In this document: one piece after another, positions 49,221 through 58,302 of the stretch
Position numbering within the stretch: the stretch's first letter is position 1
How the letters are laid out: every line of letters begins with the position of its first letter
Source of the DNA: Phytophthora colocasiae
Lineage: Eukaryota; Oomycota; Peronosporomycetes; Peronosporales; Peronosporaceae
Direction of reading: 5' to 3'
Assembly (NCBI GenBank): GCA_018806915.1
Contig: JAGKQI010000031.1
Location: 310,001-374,000, forward strand
Length of the DNA stretch: 64,000 nt
Notes under the pieces: generated by a model
What the model saw: the letters and a program-made list of their open reading frames with translations, nothing else
Database searches by the model: none
Told to the model about the DNA's origin: nothing
Translations under genes and position numbers: made by a program

Positions 49221-49643
49221 GCAACAGCGGACGTTCATCAATGGGGGAGACCAAGTCCAAAAAGAGAACTCAGCACTAGCAGCTCTTTAGCGTCGTCTTG
49301 TTCTCTGCCGCTCTTGTGTCGTGCAGGAACCTCAGCGTCGTCCTTGGGCCGTGAGTCTTCTTCTTGTCGCTTGAAAGGTAAGGAAAGGCACGAGTGTGTG
49401 TTGTGGGGTAAAACCAATTGTGTATTTGTTCTTACTTGCTGCGTGTTACCTACAGCAAGAGGAGGAAAGCCATCAGGCATCAAAACCCCCTTTAGACTAG
49501 GGCAGATCACGTCCATCAGAACGGTCCCCAGCCTTCCCGTCACCTGAGTGACAGGCTTTGACACTGGCGATAGTTCTCTGCGGGTTGCACCCGAGCCAGA
49601 CCCGCTCGACTGATACTCCCCCGGAACTAAGCCACCGTGTCGC

Positions 49644-49829
49644 CACGATCAGCACCAAGCCAATCTCCATCAGCTTCGGTCATGCATGCATGCCGATATT
49701 CTGCTAATGTTTTGCACCGCATCACAGCGGTTTTACCACGATTAGCACCAAGTCAATCTCCATCAGCTTCGGTCATGTACACATGCCGATCTTCTGCCGA
49801 TGTTTTGCACCGCATCACAGCGGTTTTAC
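49644..49829. repeat. 93-bp tandem duplication at the copia ORF 3' end
   Basis: Two adjacent 93-bp units (49644-49736, 49737-49829) differ at about nine positions. On the minus strand both encode KTAVMRCKT.AE.RH..MTEADGD. The inner copy now ends in TGA where the outer copy has TGG, so the protein stops after the first unit. Confidence 0.85.
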
Positions 49830-52470
49830 TTCTTTGGCATTTCGCCACTTTCACGCTTGGACGCCATCCAGCGCCTTTTTCATCGTGCGAACGGTCTTCC
49901 ACGTCCTCATTTTCCTGGCGTTTCTTCTCCACGCCCAGGCGCCCATACACGCCCTTCACATCTCTCACTCCGAGCCCTTCTCTGAGCTTTTCGAAGCGTT
50001 GGGGTCCCAGGGCCTTTGTAAACATGTCGGCCACATTGTCTTCTGTCGGCACGTACTCCACGTTCACTTTGCCCTTGTCCACCAGTTCCGCAATCTTGCG
50101 GCTCTTTTTCGCGTAACGACGAACTCCGTCGAAGTTACCAGCCTCCATGCACACCTTAATGGTGCTTTGATTGTCAATCAGCATCTTGCTGGCTTGTCGT
50201 TCCAGCTTCAGCTCCTTCAACAGCTTCTGCGCCCACAATAAGTCTTCAACGCACATGCTGGCCGCCACCAGCTCCGACTTGCAGGTGTCGTCGGTCACCG
50301 ATGCCTGCATTTTGCTCTTAAATCCGAAGCTAAATCCATTCAGCCTAAACACATATCCGGTCACAGATCGCGACGTATCCGGACAGTTTGCATGATCGGC
50401 GTCGCAGTATGCACTCACTTGGAATCCGTTGCGCGGCTCCGCGTCATTACGCAAATAAGTTAATCCATACGTCCTGGTTTTCCGTAGATACCGAAGTACT
50501 CGCTTGGCCGCTGCATAATTTTCCTTAGTGTAACTGCTTGCATGTCTGCTTAGGTTGCGCACGGCATTAGCGATATCCGGTCGAGTACACGTCACCAAGT
50601 ATTGAAGTGCACCAATCAGTTCCTGGTACTCCAGTTCCTTGTTGTTTATCTTGGTCTCGTCACGCTCGATAGGTAGCACCTTCTCGTTATGCTGTTGAGG
50701 AGACCGCACAGTCTTAGCGTCCGTCATCTGAAACTTCTTCAAGATCTTGTCAATGTACGCCGTCTGAGAGATACAGAGTGACTTGCCCGGCTCATAGTTT
50801 ACTTCCATTCCCAGCAAGTAGTGTACACGTCCCATGTCCTTTAGTGCAAACTCCGCTTGCAGGTTCTTCTTCATCTGATCAATGTCTTTACGATCTCCAA
50901 CAAACAGGACGTCATCAACGTACACAGTCACTAGTAATAGTCTGCCGTCGATCCACTTGTAATATAGTCCAACGTCGAAAGCACTGCGCTTCATGCCCAT
51001 CTTCTTCAAGTGCTTGTGCAGCGTCAGATACCACAACCTTGCCGCTTGCTTCAGTCCGTACAGTCCTTTCAGCAATAAGCACACTCTGCCCGTCCCGTCG
51101 TCAAACTCCGCAGGTGCTTCAGGTAAATCTTGGCTTCATCAATGTCACTGTTCAGGAAAGCCGTTTCAAAATCTCCTTGGTCCACTTCCAATCCGAGCAG
51201 CAAAGCCAATAGCAACACCACCAACATTGTCATCCAACGAACCACTGGCGAGTAAGTCTTCCAGTATTCAAAGCCAAACCGTTGCTTGTAACCATGAACA
51301 ACGAGTCGTGCCTTGTAACGCTGTACATTTCCGCGTGCATCGCGCTTCACCTTCAGTACCCATCCTGTAGTCACCACTTTTACGTACTGGCCATTATTGT
51401 CCTTGGGTCTGTCCACCAGTTTCCATGTTCCGTTCTTTACTAACGACTCGTATTCCTTCCTTAGAGCTTCCTCCCATTCCTTCCATTGAGGTGAGTCCAT
51501 TGCTTCCTCCAGCGTCGTCGGATCACCGACCTCAGCACCCATCAGCAGTTGGTAATTACTGAAGCGTACATTCGGCCTTCTCGCTCTAGTAGATCTTCTT
51601 AGTGGCTGCTGGGGCTGTGCGACTTGTCCTGGTCCTCCATGCTGTTGTCCTTGAGGTTGTACTGCTTGTCCACCAGCACCGTGTCCAACAGCACCTTGTC
51701 CAGCAGCGCCTTGTCCACCAACAATTAATCCTGCGCTGGCATCCACCAGTTCGTCATCTTCCGACTCGTCACTCGATACTGTCGCGTCCTCATCCACAGT
51801 CATAGCTCGTGCAGATATGACGTCACTTGGCATACTTGACTCCACTGAACGCACTTTCCGCTCATGTACGCTCTCCTCGGCAACGAATTCAACGGGAAGA
51901 GGCACGAACGGTATGTAGTCGTAGTTCTTCTGATGTCCAAGTAATAATGCGTCTAAGTACTTCTTGCTCACTGTCACGTCCTCGCGAAACTTTACGTCTC
52001 TCGCCTCCACAATTCTGCCAGTTCGAAGATGCAACAGTCGATACCCTGGGGCAGAATGCGCGAATCCAAGTAGCAGCGCAGGGTCTGCCTTGGGGCTCAG
52101 CTTGTCCTTCCTCTTGGGCATTGGCACGTACACGAACCCGACTGATCCACATACGCGTAACTTCGCCACGTCCGGCTTCTTACCATGGAGTTTCTCTGAT
52201 GGTGTCATCCCGTTCAACGCCTTAGTCGCACTCATATTGTCAATATCCACAATATAACGTAGCACCTCCGGCCACAACTTCGTCGGCAGGTTCGCAGCCT
52301 GCATTTTCGTTCTGGTTTTGTTCGCTAATACACCATTCAACTTCTCCACCAGAGCATTCTCCTCCGGCGTGTACGCGTGCGTCGGTACGAAATTGTGGTG
52401 GAGCGGATCTGGCCAAAATCTGGTTGAGGCCGATCGCGATCGCCACTTGCGCCCAGACACCGACTAACGG
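49753..52470 (-). pseudogene. Copia pol fragment: integrase C-terminus, reverse transcriptase, RNase H
   Basis: Sense order: integrase end (YTPEENALVEKLNGVLANK with the catalytic Glu, then LWPEVLRYIVDIDNMSATKA); a Ser/Gln/Gly-rich spacer; RT (WKEWEEALRKEYESL, YKARLVVHGYKQRFGFEYWK, VDQGDFETAFLNSDID, LKGLYGLKQAARLWY, VTVYVDDVLFVGD); and RNase H (AYCDADHANCPDTSRSVTGY, HIV-type core with CKSELVAAS). The frame breaks once at about 51118, where one base appears missing between IYLK and APAEFDDG. The 5' end is cut at the gypsy border. Non-functional. Confidence 0.88.
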
Positions 52471-52484
52471 AGGGGGTCCCCCGA

Positions 52485-53650
52485 TGATCCGTGATCTTGT
52501 TGCGTGTAGTGTTCACCTTGTGTACCCGTCGGTAGGCGGGTTACGCTCTTCCAGGTAACTTCTGAAGATGTCTTGGGACGAGAAGAAGGTCTTGGGTGAC
52601 GCAGGGGTTTGAGGCGGCGTGGAAGTTCTTCACTCCACCTCGGGGTACTTGATTCCGGTCGTAGGCGAGTTCTCGAGCCTTGATCCGGGTGCCTGGTTCT
52701 TGATCCAGGTCTTCCAATAGTCCAATGTTCGGGATTCAGTCCCTTCCTTTCGTTGTTTTCCGCTTCCGATAGCGGGGGTCTTGAGGGGGCGAGATTCGAC
52801 GGGATCCTTAGGCTAAACAACCAATTCCTTCCGATCCGATGTATGCACTTAAAGGATAGTTCACTAGATAGGGCAAAGCTGGCCAATATATTATCCAGAC
52901 TTAACCGCTATACTAGGTCACGTATCCTTACCTTCCTGACGCTTGTAGGGCCGATGTAGTTCCCGGTTCCAGGCGTAGCGAAGACACTTGAGTGGTTCAG
53001 GGCAAATTCGAGTCTGTTTATGGTTATTCCTATGCCTACTAATCCCATCCTGATTTACTATCCTACGATCACATGACACTGGCTACATAGCTGATCCCTA
53101 GCTTGGTTCCCCTAACCCTGATCTTGAGCCGATTCCGTACTTAACCGAAGCTTGATCTCGCACTTAACCGAAGCTTGATCTCGCACTTAACCGAAGCTTG
53201 ATCTCGCACTTAACCGAAGCTTGATCTCGCACTTAATTGGGGCTTGATCGCGGCCTGATCCCGCTTGGTAATCCTTCAAAGAATCCGGATCAGGCCACCA
53301 GAAGAGTCTGCGTCGCGCCTGGGGCTGAGCTTGATCCGGACCTGATCTCGTACCTAAACGGGAGAAGATCACGCAGTGATCCTGCGTGGTCCTGCTTCGT
53401 TGCCGCCCGGGGATATAGGATCATGCTGTTAGAGGCCTCGAGGCGCCGGGGTAAGCCGATCGTGTTCACTTGGGACCCCGTCATCGTTGATCGCGCAAGA
53501 ACATCCTTGATTCCCCCATTCTTTCTCCGGCAGGATTCGGATCACCCACGAACACCGCTCCACTTGCTCCCCCGCCGGTGTCTCTGTTGCCTGTTCCCCG
53601 GCGGGACCCATCGTGCCTTCGTCTGATTCGACCCAGATCTGGGGATCACA
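52485..53650 (-). repeat. Putative 3' LTR of the gypsy element
   Basis: Sense (minus) strand: the LTR would begin TGTGATCCCCAGATC at 53650, directly after a polypurine tract (GACAGGGGGGACC, about 53651-53663). It would end near 52485, where the plus strand reads TGATCCGTGATC. Between lie GATC-rich DNA and 23-bp tandem repeats. The 5' LTR is outside the window, so the ends are unconfirmed. Confidence 0.5.
53138..53238. repeat. 23-bp tandem repeat inside the gypsy LTR
   Basis: Four near-identical units of CACTTAACCGAAGCTTGATC+TCG (53138-53160, 53161-53183, 53184-53206, 53207-53229) plus a partial fifth. There are no spacers, so it is not a CRISPR array. It could act as an enhancer or terminator module. 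Confidence 0.9.
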
Positions 53651-53839
53651 GGTCCCCCCTGTCGCTCGTTCCGACTCTATTCGGGTTCGTGGCTGATATT
53701 GTCTCTCCGGGAAAAATTCTCGTCCGCTTCACCACATCCGCCCCCAGCACGTAAGTTGAGCTGCCGCAGCTCACTTCGGGTTTATTTCCACATTCACCAC
53801 CTGGAACACAAGTCGTTCAAGTACCGCCACTCCCTTACG

Positions 53840-56635
53840 ATGTCCGATCCGCCTTCCTCGCCCCCATTGACGCCGAGAACGCCCTCGAGCGAGCACTCGA
53901 TCCGATCCGCCCGATCCACGGCCTCCCACTTCTCAACCCCCGGGGTAAACCCAGAGCTGGTCACCCTGCAAGCGAGACTGGCCCACAGCCAACGAATGCG
54001 CGAAACCTTGAGTCGCGACCGGGACCACCTGGACGACACCGTTCGCCGGTTGCGATCCGACATGGAGGATATGGAGCGCTTCCGGGACGACCAGGCGGAG
54101 GAGATCTTGCGGCTGAACGCCGAAATCGCTCGTCTGCGGTCGGGAACCGGAGATGTTATCAGTGGGGACATGATCGTCGCCTTGCAGGACCAGCGGGCTC
54201 AGCACGACGCCGAACGGCGGGAGTCTGAGCAGCGAATGGCTCGGATCCAAGCGCGGCTAGACTCTGCGCTCGAGGATCTCGACTTCCGGCTGGCCGAACT
54301 TCGCATAGCCGGGGAGACGGAGATTGAACTCCGGGATGAGCTTCAGGATCGCGAACGGGAGCTCGCCGCCGTGCGCCATGACCTGACCCTCACTCAGCGT
54401 AGCCTTGATCGCTGGCAGAGGAACGATTCCTCCCAAGGTCCACAAGCGGCCATGGCCATGCCCGCTGATCAGACCCGCCCTACGGCAGAGGAGGCTCGGT
54501 TGAGGTTGGAGTTGACGCGGACCCAAGCGGAGTTGCTCGCCGCTCGAGCCGAAGTCGCGTACCTGGAACGCGAGGCAGAGGATCATCAGGCTGAACTGGC
54601 TCGGGCGCACCTCGCCTTGGAGGACGTATCCGCACCGGATTCTCGCGCCCCGCCTTTGGATGCGACCGCCGATGCCGCCGCCGTATCCAGCTTGGAGCAA
54701 GATCTGGCAGACGCCTTGGGAAATCTGGAAATAATCCAGCACGACCGGGACCAGCTCTCTGTCCAGCATCGCGCCGCGATCGCCGAGCGGGATCAGGCCG
54801 TCGCAGATTTGGATCAGGCCCGCCTCGACCGGGATCAGGCGATGCAAGATCTCAATCGAGTCACGGTGGATCGTGATCGAATCCAGGTCGACTTGGACGA
54901 CGCCACCCAAGATCGTTTATCGGTCCTCGCCGACCTTGACGTGGCCCGTTCCGCCCGGGATGCGGCGACACAGGAGCTTGACCAACTCCAGCGACAGAAC
55001 GCGGAGCTTCGACAGGCTCATCAAGAGCTGGACGCTGATTATGCCGAAGCCGAACAACAGCTGCATCACGCTGAGGATTCCTCTGCTCGGTTGTCCTCGT
55101 GGATCGCGGATCGACGGGCGGCCCGTGCCACCAAAAGATCTCGAAGCGCCTCCGCTTCCCCAGCCGTTCCTCCTTCCTCACGCAAGCGTCCAGCTCGGAG
55201 CTCCTCAGCACCCCGTGATCTAAGAACTGCGGCTACCGAAGCTCCCGGATCAACCCAGCCTGTCACACCAACGGTGGTTCCGATCCCGGCAGGATCAACG
55301 GCGAGCCCGCTGGATCTGTTGGCGGATCAAGCTTCTGGGCAGGCCGGAGGGGAGGAAACCGACACTCCAGCCCCTGATCCGACCCCGGCACCGGCGGATC
55401 AGTCCGGATCGCTCCCCACCGATGGCGATTCGCAGGACGAGGAAGAGGAAGACTCTGACTACGATCCCCAGCACCCATTCTCGTCGCCGTCCGAAGAGGA
55501 CGGAAGTCCAGAACCCAGCAATGGAACTAGTTCTGAGGCCGAATCGGAACGTTCCAACGAGGCGGAGGACTCCGAGGATGACGATATTTTACACATGGGC
55601 CGCCAACGATCTATCTCGACGCACCGGCGCGAGTCCGGTCAGGTTCCGAGAGGCAGGCCTTCTGGTGCTCATGGATCGGGGTCTCCGGACGGCTCAAGCC
55701 CATCTCCGGATGGATCAGGCCCGCCGTCTCCGGGATCACCTCCGGGTTCCCCGTCGCCGCCGTCACCTCCTCCCGGCGGTTCCCCGCCCCTCGGGCTCCG
55801 ACCACCCCTGTTCCCGGTCGCCTCTTTCATTCCAGGGTACGATCGGCAGCGCACCTTCGCGGCCGCTGACATCGTACCGTGGGATCCGCAGTTGATCGGG
55901 CAGTATTCGATCGTGGGTCTGATTGCCAATTCTCTGGGTAAACGGTTGTTGATCCCTTCGGGTTGGCTGTTCCCTTCCCAGATACAGGCCGGGCCTGCAC
56001 CGACCCCCGGCACCGAATACCTCAACGGGTTGATCACGGGCGTGAACGTGCTTGATCTGCTGGCTCTGGAGCCGTGGAACGACTTCGCGAACCCGGGTCC
56101 CCTTACGTTCGACCTCGATTTGCACGAGAGGGAGGGAACACCCCTCGCGGCCGTGGCCGCCACCTATCGCGTCCTGGAGGAACGGCACCGTCAGGCATTT
56201 TGGGAGGCCACCCATAACTTCGAGATCACCTCTGCCATGCAAGATGCTGATCTCGAACTGCAGCGGTATTATGCTGCTCGCAAGGCCAGGCGGAGTCGAG
56301 CTGGGTCTGCTTGGCGCCAGTTCCTTGCCTCCTTCCCCGCCATAATGCGCGACCAGTGGTTCGATCTCGACATCCTGTTGGATTCGTTCTTCCTTCACCT
56401 CCCCATTCCGGGAGTGGACGTGGTTCGTTGGTATCCCGGCGTGGTCTCTCGGCGTGCCAACCTGGCGGATCCCAACGCGAACGTCCCAGAGCCGGCGAAC
56501 CTGATCGAGGCTCTGGAGGAGTGTGACGAGGCGGATCCATGGCGTAACCAGTATCGGCAGGACCCGGTCAACCATCCCGCTACCAGGATCCCCCGCCTTA
56601 TCGGCAAGTTCAATCCTCCTCCCGCTACTCCGTAA
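53840..56635 (+). CDS. Long antisense ORF within the gypsy element, function unknown
   Basis: 931 aa from the ATG at 53840 (open but non-homologous upstream to 53699). It is antisense to the element and convergent with pol (353 bp between stops). Layout: Ser/Pro-rich head (MSDPPSSPPLTPRTPSSEHS); about 38-430 heptad-rich coiled coil (LRSDMEDMERFRDDQAEEIL, repeated RDQA/DLDQARLDRDQ modules); a basic NLS-like patch KRSRSASASPAVPPSSRKRP near 432; an acidic stretch DEEEEDSDYDPQHP near 535; a Pro/Gly/Ser-rich linker (about 613-660); and a C-terminal 265-residue globular-looking domain (FIPGYDRQRTFAAADIVPWD, GWLFPSQIQAGPAPTPGTEY, WRQFLASFPAIMRDQWFDLD). I recognise no family. Its start is 190 bp inside the LTR border, so an LTR-driven antisense transcript is possible. 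The uninterrupted 2.8 kb frame suggests selection or youth. Confidence 0.72.
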   Translation: MSDPPSSPPLTPRTPSSEHSIRSARSTASHFSTPGVNPELVTLQARLAHSQRMRETLSRDRDHLDDTVRRLRSDMEDMERFRDDQAEEILRLNAEIARLRSGTGDVISGDMIVALQDQRAQHDAERRESEQRMARIQARLDSALEDLDFRLAELRIAGETEIELRDELQDRERELAAVRHDLTLTQRSLDRWQRNDSSQGPQAAMAMPADQTRPTAEEARLRLELTRTQAELLAARAEVAYLEREAEDHQAELARAHLALEDVSAPDSRAPPLDATADAAAVSSLEQDLADALGNLEIIQHDRDQLSVQHRAAIAERDQAVADLDQARLDRDQAMQDLNRVTVDRDRIQVDLDDATQDRLSVLADLDVARSARDAATQELDQLQRQNAELRQAHQELDADYAEAEQQLHHAEDSSARLSSWIADRRAARATKRSRSASASPAVPPSSRKRPARSSSAPRDLRTAATEAPGSTQPVTPTVVPIPAGSTASPLDLLADQASGQAGGEETDTPAPDPTPAPADQSGSLPTDGDSQDEEEEDSDYDPQHPFSSPSEEDGSPEPSNGTSSEAESERSNEAEDSEDDDILHMGRQRSISTHRRESGQVPRGRPSGAHGSGSPDGSSPSPDGSGPPSPGSPPGSPSPPSPPPGGSPPLGLRPPLFPVASFIPGYDRQRTFAAADIVPWDPQLIGQYSIVGLIANSLGKRLLIPSGWLFPSQIQAGPAPTPGTEYLNGLITGVNVLDLLALEPWNDFANPGPLTFDLDLHEREGTPLAAVAATYRVLEERHRQAFWEATHNFEITSAMQDADLELQRYYAARKARRSRAGSAWRQFLASFPAIMRDQWFDLDILLDSFFLHLPIPGVDVVRWYPGVVSRRANLADPNANVPEPANLIEALEECDEADPWRNQYRQDPVNHPATRIPRLIGKFNPPPATP

Positions 56636-56988
56636 ATCGTGCCACTTCGATCACCTGCAGCAAGGCTCGAGGCTTCCCCCCGAGCCCGGATTCGGAACCC
56701 CATCCAGGGCCGTTCTGCATTCTTCCATCTCCATTCGTAACTCCCATAATCTCCACTCGTGATTCTCGTATTCTCCATTCCCACAGTCATTCCATCGTAC
56801 TCCATCATTTTGAGAATGTGATCCCCTTTCATCTCCATCTCGACATCCCGGATCGCCATCTTCCAACGTCAAATTCCCTACGCACATGCACATACACAAA
56901 TATAAAACTCTCGCTCTGATCTGGATTCTCCTCCACATCAGCTTCCTCGATCACGGCGAGGCAACCCTGTCACCTCGCCTGACTCTCC
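56636..56988. other. Spacer between antisense ORF and pol
   Basis: 353 bp between the two convergent stop codons. No gene; pyrimidine-rich with CTCCATCTCC-like repeats. Confidence 0.5.
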
Positions 56989-58302
56989 TTACACCTCTTC
57001 ATGCGACTGCATCACGCCGAACCGGTTCCGATTAGCGTGGTCACGTAGGAACGCGCTCAATATGGCCCCACAGTTAAGATCAGCTTCGTCGACCCACGTT
57101 GGCTCATCATAACCGACCCAGTGCACCAGAAATTCACGATAGATCCGGCCGTAGCGAGTTCGTTTCCCACTTCGCATGTCCGAGATCCGTTCGACTTCGT
57201 ACTCATCGGTATCCAGATCCGGGACCCAACTGTCTTCCGGAAGGAGGATCTCATCGAAATCGAGCCGATCTGCTTCATCCACCGTCAACTCGATCCGCGG
57301 TCGATCCGGGAAATTCCGTACCAGCTTTAGCTTAGAAACATGGACCACCAGGAAGATATGGTAATCAGATCCCGCGATCTCCAGCTTGATCGTGAATTCA
57401 TTGAGCTTTTCTGCAACACGGAACGGGCCGTGCCAGAGGTGAGCGAGTTTACGTGCATACCCTTCCTTCACACGATCTAGGTATAGCCAAACTCGTGATC
57501 CAGCTTCGATCTGATGCGGATCGACGTCCTCATTGTGCCGATCAGCTCGGTCCGCAATCGCCTCTCGCAGTCTAGCGTTGACCTGTTCTCTCGACTGCTG
57601 GTAGTATCTCTGAACGCGATATCTCCACCGTCTTGGATCGCGGTCATGGCGCCTGGTCGACCCGATCGGGATCGTCGCTTCCAACGTCGATCTCGGGTCC
57701 CATCCGTGTACCAAATAGTGAGGGGTATCTCCCCGAACCCGATCGTGAGCCGTGTTAATAGCGAATGTCAATCTCTCTGCATATTCATCCCAATCCTTTT
57801 GATCGAGATCTTGAACATACATCTTGATCGCCCTAGTCGCCGTCTGTACCATCCGTTCCGCAGTCCCATTGGCCTGTGGTCGGTAAGCCATCGTCGCCCG
57901 TTGTCGCTGCCCCAGGATCTTATTGAACGATCTGAAGAAGACGGACATGAAACCCGGTTCTCGATCGTGCCTGATCATCTCGCTAGCACCAAATCTGCGG
58001 AACACGCATTCTTCATAAGATTCCGCGACGGTCTGGGCCGATCGGGAGGAGCTAGCCTTCGCGATCACATATCCCGTGAACAGATCTACCCAGATCAGTA
58101 GTTCGGTGTTGCCTTTGTTGGATCTGGGCAGAGAGGGTATGTGATCCATCGCTATGATCTGGAATGGGTATGTCGCTTGCAGATTCCCAGGCGACTCGCC
58201 CCGGATCGTGGGTCTCCCCTTTCCAGTCTCACAGTCTACACACTCGCCTACGTATCGCTGCACGCTCCGATATAATCCCCTCCAATGGAAATGATCTCGG
58301 AT
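56989..58302 (-). CDS. Gypsy pol 3' part: integrase with chromodomain
   Basis: Open to the stop at 56989. The HHCC finger is split by the frameshift: GGHQGIGRTYQR lies in the upstream frame and HFHWRGLYRSVQRYVGECVD in this one. The DDE core follows: FQIIAMDHIPSL (Asp), MIRHDREPGFMS (Asp) and YRPQANGTAERMVQ (Glu), then GPFRVAEKLNEFTIKLEI (GPY/F-like). The C-terminus has a chromodomain (YEVERISDMRSGKRTRYGRI, FLVHWVGYDEPTWVDEADL). Chromodomains direct insertion to methylated-H3 heterochromatin in chromoviruses. It is separate from the rest of pol only because of a one-base loss. Confidence 0.88.
   Translation of the reverse strand: MRDHFHWRGLYRSVQRYVGECVDCETGKGRPTIRGESPGNLQATYPFQIIAMDHIPSLPRSNKGNTELLIWVDLFTGYVIAKASSSRSAQTVAESYEECVFRRFGASEMIRHDREPGFMSVFFRSFNKILGQRQRATMAYRPQANGTAERMVQTATRAIKMYVQDLDQKDWDEYAERLTFAINTAHDRVRGDTPHYLVHGWDPRSTLEATIPIGSTRRHDRDPRRWRYRVQRYYQQSREQVNARLREAIADRADRHNEDVDPHQIEAGSRVWLYLDRVKEGYARKLAHLWHGPFRVAEKLNEFTIKLEIAGSDYHIFLVVHVSKLKLVRNFPDRPRIELTVDEADRLDFDEILLPEDSWVPDLDTDEYEVERISDMRSGKRTRYGRIYREFLVHWVGYDEPTWVDEADLNCGAILSAFLRDHANRNRFGVMQSHEEV

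Larger units (their letters stand above)
49230..52470 (-). mobile_element. Ty1/copia retrotransposon, 3' half, truncated by a gypsy insertion
   Basis: Contains the integrase C-terminal part, RT and RNase H on the minus strand. The 3' boundary is uncertain: a purine tract near 49613-49622 (sense GGGGGAG) suggests that the 3' LTR starts just below it and runs to about 49.23 kb, but the other LTR is not in the window. The left coordinate is therefore a guess. The right edge abuts the gypsy LTR, so gag, protease and the integrase N-terminus are not present here. Confidence 0.75.

Noticed and set aside
53138..53238. CRISPR-like array
   Set aside because: The 23-bp units are directly contiguous with no spacers, and the context is a eukaryotic LTR.
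55763..56575. 270-codon minus-strand frame inside the antisense-ORF region, considered as a continuation of gypsy pol
   Set aside because: It has no retroelement motif, lies beyond the chromodomain stop, and is in the codon shadow of the plus-strand ORF.
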